Notes: generated by a model not told the origin, from the letters alone. A DNA stretch of 64,000 nt from Delphinapterus leucas (GCF_002288925.2 NW_022098044.1:17245490-17309489), one strand, 5' to 3'. Counted from the stretch's first letter, positions 33,111 to 44,615 are shown. Made by a program: numbers and translations.

Positions 33111-33912
33111 GTAGACTGTCCACCAGGGGAAATCCAATAGGCAGACAGAAATAGGGTATTAGTTATCATGGGAGAGGAATAACCCTTGATAACAGTGTGA
33201 AGGATGCTGATGGCCTTATAAGGTATAGTTTTTCCTCAGGGGGCTTAAAATCTATTTGTGAGGTCAAGGTAACACTTTATAAGCAACAACAATAAAAAGA
33301 ATGTAAGTTAGGGCTAAATTGCACATGGCACATTTTCTCTGTTGTAAGAATTTAGGGGAAAAGAGAAAGACTTCTAAGGGACATGGAGGACTTGAGCTGG
33401 CTTTGCATGGGTGGAAAGTGTTTAGTCAGGTGCAAGAGCAGGGAAGATTGACACGTCCTAAAGAATTAATATATATCCATGTGATATGGTCACTATGAGT
33501 AAAAGTCTTGATAACTAATTAGTCCTGCTGAAGGACAGGCATGGGGTTCCCATGTACTTCTGGATTTCTGTACTCTGTGCCCCAGTTTGCTGTTGCATGT
33601 ACTGTCATCCACACTAAATCTGAAATAGGTCTGTGTCTCCTTAGGACTGTAGCTGGCACAGGTAGCTAGTGTAATGACAGATGCAAGCTGTGGAACTGGA
33701 GGGATTTATGCCCTTATAAACAAGATGGTGCTTCATCCATTGGAAGGCAATGCAAGGTAAGATTTCACAGTCTTTAGGAGATTTTGTTTCCCAGGAAAAC
33801 TTAACATAAATTATGCAGCTGTACTCCCTCATGCCTGGCATCAACAGACCAAAGAATGGACTGTAACCTCACCTAATTTTTCCCACAGTATTCTGTGCTC
33901 TCTAGGAAGATG

Positions 33913-33915
<3 letters not shown>
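33111..33915. other. Unique sequence
   Basis: Nothing recognised; one 67-codon minus frame. Confidence 0.5.

Positions 33916-33916
<1 letters not shown>

Positions 33917-33951
<35 letters not shown>
33917..33951. repeat. (TG)n microsatellite
   Basis: Uninterrupted run of about 17 units. Confidence 0.97.
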
Positions 33952-33952
<1 letters not shown>

Positions 33953-34139
33953 TGAATGAGATGTGGCATTTACTAAGAGTTCTACAGAGCAACTTTGGGG
34001 GGCTGGTTTTTTCCGGGCATTCTCACTGATTCCGGTGTGAAATATTTGGCCTAATGTTCCCCAGCCCCAGCTTCCTCTGGCGATCCTGTAAGGGGATATT
34101 CTGGAACCACTTATTCTGCAGCTGGAGAATTGCCCGCCT

Positions 34140-34450
34140 CTGCCTGGACAGTTCCTGCTCCTCTTTCATGGCTCGGCTCAAGTGTCATGACTTCAAGGGA
34201 GCTTCAGCTCTCTGTCCCTCCTTGCCCCAACCCAGGCTCTGCTCAGTACACATCCATTCCGTTCCTTTAGCTGCATTTAAAGCACTGACGTCTCTGTCTG
34301 TTAATGGTTGGTTGAATTGTCTGTGGACTTTGAACTTCTTGAATGTGTGAGGCCTGGTAGGGTCATCTCTGAACACCATTCTAAGACTCATACTTGGCCA
34401 GTGCAGGCTCTCTACAAAGGCTTGCTGAGTGGATGGATGAATGAATGGAT
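34140..34450 (+). repeat. LINE-2 3' end relic
   Basis: CTCAAGTGTCATGACTTCAA, then CTTCTTGAATGTGTGAGGCC, CATACTTGGCCAGTGCAGG and GGCTTGCTGAGTGGATGG, ending in the ATGAATG tail, follow L2 3' order. Confidence 0.7.
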
Positions 34451-35767
34451 AGCATTTTTAAGCGTGGGCTCTGATATATCTTGTGCCCACATTTTGTTTG
34501 TATCCACATTCATGAATAAGCTGACTATTGTCACTCTCTGATGCCTAAATCAGTCTTTGAAACAATTGCACAAAAAGAAAAGTATTCCAGCCTGTCAACA
34601 GGTTGCCTGACATTATAATCAGGCAATGGGGATGAGTCCAGCTTTAGTAACTGTGGGGCATCTATGGTCTCCCTGGACATGGCCTGAGGACAATGCCAGG
34701 AGACAGTTGTGACATGATCTACCATCTGGGTCTCTGGAATATCTATGCAGCTCTCTGGGTTTTATAAAGACTTAGGCTAGCAGCCATAAGGGGTGTTACC
34801 TTTCTTTGCCAGAAGGCATTGGAGCTACAGTCTCCTTTCCCGTAGAGACTTGAATGGACGGAGATGCAAGTGCCGAGGATATTTGTCATTCCAATTCCTT
34901 ATGCAGAAGGATACAGAACTCACTTGGCCATAAAAGTGAGAACTGAATTCTCTGTGTATTTGAGTAACCTCCCAACTTTTCAATCCATTACAGTTAGAGA
35001 AAATTTCACCGTACAGATAGAGGTTTTGTACACCCTTCATCACTTTTCCCTTTCTTCCTGCCTTGGAGAGAACACCAGGTGAAACTGGGAAATGCCATTG
35101 GCTCTCCTGCTCTAAATAGACTGCTGCCTCCAATATCAAAGGTTTGGCACACTCGCAGTATCTTTGCCTGCAGATTACCCCATTGCTGTTGTTTTGCTGT
35201 CCTTGAGAAATTCCTGTTTTGCTCTCCTGGGAATGGATGTTTATGAAATGGAAATGTGGAGCCCTGTGAAAATGTCCTTGGTACAAATGCTGTAACAAAC
35301 TGCTCTCTGTGGGGTTCCATTCTGGAAAATGGATGCACAGCGTTGTTATCTCCACAGGCTGTGTTGCAGTAAGTCTAGTCACATACTGACACCACCAACA
35401 AAAACAATATGTATCTCTATAACCGTCCAGGGAAATATTATGGATTACTAATTTTGTATTTTAGGGAGGTGGTAGAAGGGATGAATAAATTGAAGCTGAA
35501 TTAAAAGAATTTTCATGTAAGGGTAGAACAAGCAAGAAGACCTCTGAATGGATTGGGGCTTTGGACCAGAAACAGAAGTTGTATGTTAATTTGAAGGTCT
35601 CTAGTACTCCTCAGCCTTTCAGACAGCTTTTTCTTGACTAGCATGGATTTGTGAGCAAATCCAGCTGTATTTTATGCTGTAGAATTAACCTTTCAAAAAG
35701 GATAATGTGTCATTAGCCTGAGATGATGATACATAGTAAATGCTGAGGGCTGCGCAACACATGGGAA
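34451..35767. other. Unique sequence
   Basis: No repeat or exon identified. It contains the longest non-repeat open frame (185 codons, minus, 34825-35382), which I rejected: no domain, no signal peptide, and an overlapping 110-codon frame on the same strand. Confidence 0.55.
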
Positions 35768-35866
35768 CGATGACAAGGATCGTGGTAATGATGGTGGTGG
35801 TGATGGTGATAATGATGGTGGTGATGGTGACGATGACGGTGGTGGTGGTGATGACGATGATGATTT
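35768..35866. repeat. Imperfect (GAT/GGT)n trinucleotide repeat
   Basis: Mixed GATGGTGGT, GATGATAAT and GACGATGAC units over about 100 bp. Read on the minus strand it gives serine/proline runs, which explains an 84-codon frame there. Confidence 0.93.
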
Positions 35867-36139
35867 GTCAGCAGAAATTCTGGCCCAGAGGTATTTTTCC
35901 CAAATAAGCTCAGTGGGCAAAAGAAAGTCTAAGGTAACATAAATCATAACAAATCAATCCTCTGAGTCCCAGAAAAGGAGACAAAGGTGAGGATTTCCAA
36001 GTGTAGATCGGATTCAGAAGGAGCTCCAGGGGATTGAATATTGAGAGCAGGACCATCTCTAGGAGAGGACACTCAGGGCAGGGCAGCTGAGGCAGAAGAA
36101 AGGCTTAGTTTGCTTTTCAGAGGATCTTGTACATCATGT

Positions 36140-36590
36140 TGATTGCACAGACATACCACCCTGCTTTTACACACAGGACCTGCACGCAGTTCCTAGGCAC
36201 ATACCCTCATCTTTTACGTGTACCCCAGATGCGTATACACAGCTCCATGTACACATTTCCTGCCTCATATACACACACCCGCACTTACCACCCTAACAAA
36301 CAGAACCCCCTCCATAGTCTCTAAATATCACCTACATAAGCTCAGACACACTCTCTTTTCTAACCTCCATCCATACCCACAGACCCACACCCCTTATTCA
36401 AGTACCCTTATACACAGCCTTCAGATACACACCCTGCACACCCATACACACTCAAACTCCTCCACCTTATGCACTCTCAGTTTTCCCTTCCCTCATATAC
36501 ACACCACATATACAGAGACTCATACAGATACACCCAGACACACTCATTTTCATAGTCACCCACACATACCAATGGTCACACAGTGTGTTT
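36140..36590. repeat. CA-rich, G-poor low-complexity tract
   Basis: About 450 bp made of ACACACC, ATACACAC and CTCC words with few G (for example 36361-36480 has roughly 7 G in 120). It is not a simple tandem array. A 126-codon frame (36218-36598, His/Thr/Pro-rich) is a composition effect. Confidence 0.8.
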
Positions 36591-37255
36591 GGGGCTGAAA
36601 AGAGGAGCTGGGTTAGGGGAACAAATTAATCTTGTTATACCTATTACACTTCCTCTGTCTTTCTCTTCCCCTACTTTTGCTCCCCACCCCCACCTCCTTC
36701 CCTAACTATTCCTTGCAGAATCATTATTTTCAATTTTCATATGCATCATTTGCTTTGCTTAAAATGGAGGTATAGTGCCCAAATTACCATTTATCTACTT
36801 TTTGATTAACTCATATGAAGAAAGAGCTTCTTAAGAAAACTTGATTTGGGAATATTTTTGTGTTTATCCAGCTGCTTTCATTAACAGACCATCCAACCAT
36901 CCTATAAATCCTATAATCTTCAAGTCCATTCAGATGAGATTAATTGCTTTGGATGTTCAGGTGGAGCATGGAATGACTAGCAAGTAGTGTCCTGTAACCT
37001 GCCCATCAGCTTTTTCCTTGGTACCCTCCTTAGACAGAAAAGCAAAGCCAGGCCCAAGCATGCTGAAACTAATCAGCCATGGCCAGGAAGGAATCCACAG
37101 CTGCAGATGGAGCCAGGTAATTGACTTTTTTCATGTTCTCTTAGCTGAAGAAATATTTGGTTCAGAGACAATGACTTTGTCTCCTTAAGTGGCATAAGGA
37201 ACATACATTTTGCAATTTCTGTCTTGCAGCTCAGCCAAATGAGATGACATTTCAG
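36591..37255. other. Unique sequence
   Basis: Nothing recognised; includes a pyrimidine-rich stretch about 36650-36710. Confidence 0.5.
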
Positions 37256-37258
37256 CCC

Positions 37259-37457
37259 GGTGCTTTGTGACCACCTAGAGGGGTGGGATAGGGAGGGTGG
37301 GAGGGAGATGCAAGAGGGAGGAGATATGGATACATATGTATATGTATAGCTGATTCACTTTGTTATAAAGCAGAAACTAACACACCATTGTAAAGCAATT
37401 ATACTCTGGTAAAGATGTTAAAAAAATAAAATAAAAATAAAAATAATTAAATAAAAG
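37259..37457 (+). mobile_element. Young L1 3' UTR fragment with AAATA tail
   Basis: GGTGCTTTGTGACCACCTAG, AGCTGATTCACTTTGTTATA, ACACACCATTGTAAAGCAAT, then an A-rich tail of AAAATA units. Only ~165 bp of L1 is present. The target duplication is not clear. Confidence 0.92.
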
Positions 37458-38309
37458 CCTTGTGGCTTCCCTTCTGTCATATATGAGAGTTCTTTGATTT
37501 TTGCACAGCCACGAAGTGTGAAGTAGCTCGTCTTCTTTTGCCATCCAGACCTGAAGTGCTCTGAGAATAGAAAAGGGTCCCTCCTTCCTGTAGATTTTGC
37601 AATGGAGAGCTTAAGCCTGTATTGATTATGGTGGATGCCCATGGAACCACTTTGGATTTCCCACAATGAATGTGAACTCCCAGCTTTAGAACTCACAGTA
37701 AAGGCTTGGAAGTAAAGGCTTTTACTGAGAAAGAAAAATGTCTGATTTATTTTCCTACGGTATTTGCAATGAGGAACATTTTCTCAGAATCATGGGCTTG
37801 TTATTTCACACCAGGAATATGGGCCCAAGGGCACTCTCCTTTGTCGACTGAACCAGGGTTGCCAGACACACAAGGACAAGAGAGATGGAAGGAGAGAGAA
37901 GGGTGATCAGGCTACAAATGGGATTATGAAGACAAAAGAACAAACTTCAAGTTCATAGTCTTTTGCTTCTTGTTGTTTTTTTTCTTCCTAATTTTGTACC
38001 ATCATTCTAGTTTTCCCATTAATTTGGAGAGGTTAATGGAAGAGTGGGCATATCTGGTCAATGATGCCACCTCAGCTGTAGTGGAATAAAACTGTTGGCA
38101 AGGACCTGGGTTTGAGCCCCATTAACAATATTTCTGACACCACTGGGTTTGTGGTAAGAATTAAATAAGGTTGAGTAAGATAAAAAAGAATGTGAAAGCT
38201 CATTGTAAATTGTGAGGAGTCATACAACTGCTAGTTATTTCTAATTTATAAATAACTTTACTTAAAATATGGCATTCTTTTTCTGGAAATTTTATAAAAA
38301 GAATGTGAT
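37458..38309. other. Unique sequence
   Basis: Nothing recognised; frames of 92 (minus, 37418-37696) and 66 codons only. Confidence 0.5.
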
Positions 38310-38458
38310 TTTATTTTATTTAAAAATTTTTTTTAAAATTGAAGTATAGTTGATTTATAATGTGTTTATTTCTGCTGTACAGCAAAGTGACTCAGTTATA
38401 CATAAATATATACACACATTCTTTTTTTAATATTCTTTTCCATTATGTTTTGTCATAG

Positions 38459-39037
38459 GTTTTTTTTTTTGATGCTGTATTTTTATTAGATGTTGTCTTT
38501 TATTTTATTGGAGTAAAATTGCTTTACAATGATGGGTTAGTTTCTGCTGTACAATGAAGTGAATCAGCTATATGTATACCTATATCCCCTACCTCTTGGA
38601 CCTCCCTCCCACCCACTATCCCACCCATCTAGGTCGTCACAGAGCACCAAGCTGCACTCCCTGTGCTGTACAGCATGTTCCCACTAGCTATCTATTTTAC
38701 ACATGGTAGTGTATTTATGTCAAACCTAATCTCCCAATTCGTCCCATCCTCCCCTTCCTCACCCTGTGTCCACATAACCGTTCTCTATGTCTATGTCTCT
38801 ATTCCTGCCCTACAAATAGGTTCATCTGTACCATTTTTCTAGATTCCACATATATGAGTTAATATGCGGTATTTGTTTTTCTCTTTCTGGCTTACTTCAT
38901 TCTGTATGACAGACTCTAGGTCCATACACATCTCTACAAATGACCTAATTTCATTCCTTTTTATGGCTGAGTAATATTCCATTGTATATTTGTGCCACAT
39001 CTTTTTTATCCATTCATTTATCGTTGGACATTTAGGT
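38459..39037 (-). mobile_element. Younger L1 3' fragment inserted in the L1 above
   Basis: Poly-T at 38459-38470 then GCTTTACAATGATGGGTTAG, GTACAGCATGTTCCCACTAG, GTTCATCTGTACCATTTTTC, and ORF2 C-terminus. A possible 6-bp duplication (TAGGTT) marks the ends. Confidence 0.9.
38839..39037 (-). pseudogene. L1 ORF2 C-terminal remnant
   Basis: About 66 residues in frame with the natural stop: MWHKYTMEYYSAIKRNE, then VIQNEVSQKEKNKYRILTH, ending CGI. The open frame continues artificially into the host L1 upstream to 39258. It is only the tail of ORF2 with no catalytic part. Confidence 0.9.
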
Positions 39038-39215
39038 TGTTGAATATAGTTCCCTATGCTATACAGTAGGACCTTGTTGTCTGTCCATCCTATATATAAT
39101 CGCTTACATCTGCTAACCCCAACCTCCCACTCCATCCTTCCCCCAACCCCTTCCCTTTTGGGAACTACAAGTCTATGTCCTTGAATCTGTTTCTCTTTTG
39201 TAGGTAGGTTCATAT

Positions 39216-39415
39216 AAAGTGAATATGATTGTATGAACCTGTAATTAATCCGAGGCATCTTTGAGAGTAGGGGAAGTAAATTTGCCTTTTAAACTTCTCC
39301 AAGAAGATGACAACAGTCCAGTAGATGATTAGAAAATCAGAAATTAATTGGTTTCCAAGCCTAGCAGAGTCATTAACAGGGGTCCTCTTCCTGGAAGCAG
39401 GTCCAGCCAGGTGAA
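39216..39415. other. Unique sequence before the hairpin
   Basis: No feature recognised. Confidence 0.5.
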
Positions 39416-39527
39416 CATTTCTTGTTTTGCTCACTCTGAGGGCTTCCCTGCACCCCGCCTTTTCTGGGCTCAAATGCAGAAAAGGCGGGGTGCAGGGAAG
39501 CCCTCAGAGTGAGCAAAACAAGAAATG
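39416..39527. repeat. Perfect 51-bp inverted repeat with 10-nt loop
   Basis: Left arm 39416-39466 (CATTTCTTGTTTTGCTCACT ... CCCGCCTTTTCTG) and right arm 39477-39527 (CAGAAAAGGCGGG ... GAGCAAAACAAGAAATG) are exact reverse complements, base by base. The loop is 39467-39476, GGCTCAAATG. As RNA or single-stranded DNA it would fold to a very stable hairpin. It does not match any repeat family I know, apart from a chance GGGCTTCCCTG shared with CHR SINE heads. Confidence 0.98.
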
Positions 39528-40599
39528 AGTGAAAAGTGACAGAGGAGAGGCCTGAAATAGGTAGAAGGCCCCGGGTCAGATGCTTCACGGACTTTCACTC
39601 ACTTAATTCTTGCTGCCACCCTGGGGAGTGTCACCCATATGTCCTCAAGCCCTCCACCCTTCCATATCCACAGCTCTCACTGCACAGGCAGACAAGGGCC
39701 CTTCTCAATGCCTCCAGAGATTTTCTGTGTTTGTTTTGGCGGTGGTGGTTGTTTCTCCAAACTCAGTCACTTCCAGCTCTGTTATTACTTATTTTTTCGC
39801 TCCAGCTATTTCTCCTTTTCTTTCTTTTTCTGGAACTTGGATCACAGCAATTACTCCTCATCCTCTGGGCTGCCATCTTTTATCCTGCTTCATCGCATGG
39901 TGGTTACCATCTACTTTCTTGTAATCCCCACAACCTCACTGATAACAAAGCATTTACTGGAAGTATGATAAGTACGCAGGGGCAGGTATGTGTGAGGGCG
40001 GCGTGAAATACCTTCAAACTTGACATTTGATTTGATAGGGACTCGTCATTTGGGCTGTTTCTCTTTGTAGACCCCTGTCCAGGGCTGTGGCAACATTTAG
40101 TGCCTTTGCCTGAAGGAAAAGGTAGCCTTAACCCTGGGCATATGGCTGGCTTGACTTGCACAGAATTCCAGCCCCCATGGCCTCACTTCCCCTTGCTGGC
40201 CATCCTTGTGCAGACTCATGGGCTCAAGTTTCCTTAGAGGGAAGCCTGCCCCTGCCTTCCACACAACTTTGGGGTTCTCCTCATTGACCTCCTTCCATCC
40301 CTGTTTTCTCTCTGTTTTTGAAACCCTTCTCCCTGATCTAGGGTTTCCTGTAGAATCTTAGCATTCCTCACATGTTTTGGGGCATAGAAATCTGCTTCTT
40401 CCCATGTCTCCATCCATTTAGGCTCTGCCCAAGTGGTATCATATTTTTCAACCCCAAATGACTCATCAAGACCAAACTGAGGCATTTTTCTAAACACCTC
40501 AGAAAGCTGTTCTGCCAGCTACACAAAGAAAAAATGTCTGCAGTTCTTGTATTAAAAGCAATGTCTCTTTTTGGTGTTTTTCTACAGTTATATATAAAC
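39528..40599. other. Unique sequence
   Basis: No gene recognised. Overlapping frames of 156, 109 and 104 codons (39536-40006) and an 87-codon minus frame (40234-40497) lack domains or splice context that I can support. Confidence 0.5.
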
Positions 40600-40745
40600 A
40601 GCCCCTTTTAGAAACAAGAAAGCAGAAGCTCAATGAAGCTAAATAAACTTCCCAGTGAATTATGGCACTAATTACTACTAAAAAGTAGAGCTGGAATTGA
40701 AGTTCAGGGCTGTGGGCTCCGAGACCCATTATTTTCCCATTTGCT
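40600..40745 (-). repeat. MIR SINE relic
   Basis: AGAAGCTCAATGAAGCTAAA, then AAGTAGAGCTGGAATTGAAG and CTCCGAGACCCATTATTTTC fit the minus-strand MIR right half. Confidence 0.6.
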
Positions 40746-41797
40746 GCATGGTCTATAGCAAGACAGCAGCTTTGGACCAGCTGGTATCTTAGGATGGTGC
40801 TCAGTAGACTTCACGAGCAAAGAATGTTGCTAGTACAGCCCTGCCCTTGGCAGATGGACACTTTGGGGACACTGGGGTGGGCTTCAATAGGAGGAAAGAT
40901 GAGAGCAGACTTAACTGAGCACAAGTCATCAGCTGGTTCCCTGCCTGCCTCCCCTGCGTCTGCAGTACACAAGGAAAGGGCAGTGATTCTCAGGGGAACT
41001 TGCAAGTCAGCAGTAGGCCTTAAATCTCAATGACCTAGTGGCATTCCTGGCTAAACACTGTCACAGGGAAACACTCATTTCGATGACCAACTGCAAAGAA
41101 ATGTCTAAGGAATGTGCAGCCCAAAACACATTTGCAAAAGGAAAATGAGAAAGGAACAAAATAAAAAGCAAACAAGCTTTCCAGTATTTTCAAGACTCTG
41201 ATATTTGGCCTAAGTACTAAAAGAAAAAAAGGAAAAAAAAAAAAGATTGAAGTACTTGGGACCCATAACGAAAGCTTGTGAGCCAGGATGAAATTCCAGC
41301 TGCTTTAATTAAAAGATATTGTAAAAATCCACAGGAACACTGTTGAGACCATTTTAATTTTGGTTCTCCTCAAATGGCCTTTCATCTCAATCATTCACTT
41401 GTTAGTAGATTTCTTGAGCTGTGGCAATGATTTCTTCTCATTGATCTGATACTTAGGGGATGACAGTCTCAGAAAGATAGAACAGGGGATGTATAGATCT
41501 TTTTGTGAGGGACTCAGCAAAGGCATCTGAGAACTCACCCTGAATCAACACTTTCCAAAGAAGATGACTGGTAATATTGAGACACATACATTTTTAAGAT
41601 CCTAACATAATGAGAATGTTGTTTTTTGTTTTGAGTATTTACATATATTGTTTTAAAATGATTTTTATCTTCTTTCTAAAACTTTAATTTCCTTACCTAT
41701 TTTGTAATATTTAGAAATGTCTATTAGTGCTGAGAGTTTTCATTTGGGTGATCCGTGAAAAGCTGTAATTATCCATAATGGAAAAGGAAAAGGGTTG
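40746..41797. other. Unique sequence
   Basis: An A-rich tract lies at about 41220-41245. No exon or repeat recognised. Confidence 0.5.
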
Positions 41798-42010
41798 GGT
41801 GGTGGAATCAGAAAGTCATGGGTTTGGGACATCACATGATTGCTCTGTTTAGTTACTTCACTAACTCTTACCTTTGTTTTCTCAATTGTAAGATGAAGAT
41901 AACAATATCTATCTAACAGGATTGTTTTTAGGATTAAAATAGCTTATATAAAAGGCCTCGAATACTGCCTGACATGGAATAAGTGTTGAAATGGTCATTC
42001 TCTTCCCTCT
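41798..42010 (+). repeat. MIR SINE relic
   Basis: GGTGGAATCAGAAAGTCATG, TTTTCTCAATTGTAAGATGA, TATCTAACAGGATTGTTTTT and CTGCCTGACATGGAATAAG match plus-strand MIR order. A separate AATAAATATTTATTAATTCC word (42131-42150) is probably an L2 or MIR scrap. Confidence 0.8.
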
Positions 42011-42256
42011 TTGCTACCTTGAAGTGCTTATAATAACTATCATTACCAATTTATTCTTTAACACAATGTTTTGAGAACATCAGAGGCAACCAGATGAGCT
42101 TTTGATGAAATTTATCACCTCATTTATTTATTCAATAAATATTTATTAATTCCAGACATGGTAAATGGAGTGAGCCAAAGTAAAACCAATTTACTTACTA
42201 TAGTAATTTCTCTGGTTCTGGGATTTAAGTGCCCTTGACTTTAAGAAAAAAAAAAA

Positions 42257-42461
42257 GGGCTTCCCTGGTGGCACACTGGTTGAGAGTCCGCCTGCCGATG
42301 CAGGGGACACGGGTTCGTGCCCCGGTCCGGGAAGATCCCACATGCCGCGGAGCAGCTGGGCCCGTGAACCATGGCCGCTGAGCCTGCGCGTCCGGAGCCT
42401 GTGCTCTGCAACGGGAGAGGCCACAACGGTGAGAGGCCCGTGTACCGCAAAAAAAAAAAAG
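42257..42461 (+). mobile_element. CHR-type SINE
   Basis: GGGCTTCCCTGGTGGCACAC head (A box slightly altered), B box GGTTCGTGCCC, full body to GTGTACCGCA12. It inserted into an A-rich site, so the target duplication cannot be delimited. Confidence 0.96.
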
Positions 42462-44249
42462 TCCAGTATTTTCTGAACATCCAGGCCTATCTTTAAGAGT
42501 CAACTGATCCAAACACATGGAAGGAAAAAAAAGCTAACAAAAGATTCAATTGTCAATTGACTAGTATATTTTATTTCTACCTTTCGTGAATCTGTATCTA
42601 TGTATGATGCCAGGTGTTTGTCCCAGTAAGAAAGGTTGGCTGACTTACCTTTGAAATTCCATTGATAAGAGTGAACTGGTTTTTCTCATTTAAGTTTGAT
42701 TTATATCTATTGACAATGTAATTATTAATAAAACCTTCCTCTACTTTTAAAAGTGTTCCAGGAGATGATAAGTGTTTGGGTGATTTATTACATGGTGTTC
42801 TCTCAGGAACAGAGGTTTTGTGGCTTCCTTTGAAAGGTTCTGGAAGTGGTCTCCTTGACCATTTCCTGTTCAGGGTCTGGGATTCCATTGCAAACACCTC
42901 TGGAACAGTGGGGCCGGACTATCCAAAGAGTTGCTATGATGGATGGAAACTCACAAGGCAGCTGAGGCCAGAAGGGGCAGATAATGAATGTCCAGTTTTT
43001 CAGGATGCACCATTAACAGTTCCATCGCTAACTAGAGATCAGCCTTGTGAAAAATGACTTCCCATTTCCAGCTATAATGAGAGTGAAATTGTGCAAAGAC
43101 AGATGAGACTCTGCTTTGAGAAATAAAACCATTTTTCTCTTCCATGCGACTGGCTCTTGTTACATCAAATAGCTGTGTAACCATCTTAAACCAGAATGGA
43201 CTGAAGGCGCTAAGGGACAGCAACTTCTGAGTCTTATGTTTCTGTCATCCACAGCTGCTCATCAATAACAAAGAAGCAAAGGTTTCAACAATTACTTTCT
43301 CATGACGATACTGGACGTTCAGGCATAACCTGAAAGAAAAATCCTTCCATGGGTTTGTGTGCACTTGTGTGTTCAATTTCACTCAGTGATTTGCCTTGAT
43401 CAAAAAAAAAAAAAAAAACCAGGAGGCAAGTCTTTGCCAGAGGCATGTTGTTACTCTAAATTAACTTTGGAGTCCAGCTCATTTCCAACCATTTGACTGT
43501 TTACCATTCAAATCCTTGGTGGTCTTCACGCCTGGCGTCCATCCCGCCTTCTGTTGAATTTGCCATGTTGATAATTCAATCGGTTATTAGCGCAATCTAA
43601 ACAACAGAAGGGTTTGTGGGGAGAAAGTGCTCTATTGGAGAAAACCCTGGATAAAGAGTCTGGTGACACTATTTTCTAGTTTGCTGTGGTTCGCTTTATT
43701 TTCACTGTAGCCTTGGGAAAGTCACCTTGTTTCCTTATGCACACCCACCCAACCCGTCCCATGTAAATAGGGCTCATCCTGGTGCTGTGATCCAAAACAC
43801 CAGCACTTCCTTCCATATACCGTGAACATCCCCAGGCACCTGCCTGTACTCCTGAACTCTCTTCCCCACCATTCTTTATACAAAACTTAACAATATTTTG
43901 AGTTGCAGCACAAATGCCAACTTTGCCACGGGACAATTCCTCTTCTTCTCCCAGGTTCTTTGAAAGAAATGATGTCTGTCTCCTCTGAGCTCGTTAGCAT
44001 GTTAGCTCTACTTTTTCAGGGCAACAACCATGTGCTCACTTGCCATGTTTTACTGTCATTCTCAAGAACATGTTGGGTGTCCTTGTGAGCTGGATCTGCT
44101 TGCAGCTCCATTTGCCTTGTTGCCAGAGGCAGAAACTTGCAAGTTTTTCTTGCTGCCCTACCCATTTTCTTCAGCTCTCTTCCCCAGTCCCCACTCTCCA
44201 TGCTATCAAGATAGTGTTTCCTAATTCCTTCATCTTCTCCTGGACCCTT
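42462..44249. other. Mostly unique sequence
   Basis: A17 at about 43402-43418. Some L2-like words near 43850-44060 are too weak to call. No exon recognised; frames of 85-100 codons are scattered on both strands. Confidence 0.5.
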
Positions 44250-44600
44250 CTGCACCTCTCTAGCCCTACTGCTACTGTCAGGTCCTTCTAATTTTTCATG
44301 ACAGTGCAGTTTTCTTCCCCAGGTCTCTTGATAAGAATTGTCTACAATGCATCTGCACTGATCTTTCTTTCTTTCTTTTTTTTTTTTTTTTTTTTTTTGC
44401 AGTACCCAGCTCAGCGGCCATGGCTCACGGGCCCAGCCGCTCTGCGGCAATGGGGGATCTTCCCAGACCGGGGCACGAACCCGTGTCCCCTGCATCGGCA
44501 GGCTGACTCTCAACCACTGCGCCACCAGGGAAGCCCTGCACTGATCTTTCTTAAAGACATCCTTAAATCTGATCATCTTGGCCCTGCTTAACATCTATCA
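44250..44600 (+). repeat. Possible L2-like host interrupted by a SINE
   Basis: If the SINE is removed, TGCACTGATCTTTCTTAAAG and ATCTGATCATCTTGGCCCTG resemble a known old repeat theme (GATCTTCCTAAAGC... CTGATCATGTCACTCCCCTG). Weak. Confidence 0.4.
44370..44535 (-). mobile_element. CHR-type SINE with ~60-bp internal deletion
   Basis: Long T tract (about 44378-44399), then GCAGTACCCAGCTCAGCGGC, jumping from the 3' terminus straight to the CTCAGCGGCCATGG part. The right end is normal (GCCACCAGGGAAGCC). Perfect 17-bp target duplication CTGCACTGATCTTTCTT (44353-44369 and 44536-44552). Confidence 0.97.
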
Positions 44601-44615
44601 AAGATGCTTGATTGT

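Larger units (their letters stand above)
38310..39215 (-). mobile_element. L1 3' end, antisense, split by a younger L1
   Basis: Left piece 38310-38458 (AATTGAAGTATAGTTGATTT to CCATTATGTTTTGTCATAGG) and right piece 39038-39215 (TTGAATATAGTTCCCTATGC, ACAGTAGGACCTTGTTGTC, AACTACAAGTCTATGTCC) join into one L1 3' UTR once the insertion is removed. Confidence 0.85.

Noticed and set aside
34825..35382. 185-codon minus-strand open frame, the longest outside repeats apart from a SINE-spanning one
   Set aside because: No recognisable domain, signal peptide or composition of a real protein; an overlapping 110-codon frame on the same strand; no splice or promoter context. Best taken as chance.
39536..40006. 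Three overlapping open frames of 104-156 codons
   Set aside because: Low-complexity Leu/Phe/Ser-rich translations of pyrimidine-rich DNA, no consistent frame.
40234..40497. 87-codon minus frame with a Trp/Glu-rich, protein-like look
   Set aside because: I could not match it to any family, and no splice signals or neighbouring exons support it. A protein search would settle it.
44016..44594. 192-codon minus-strand open frame
   Set aside because: It reads through the CHR SINE at 44370-44535 and its poly-T (giving a lysine run), so it cannot be an ancestral coding sequence.
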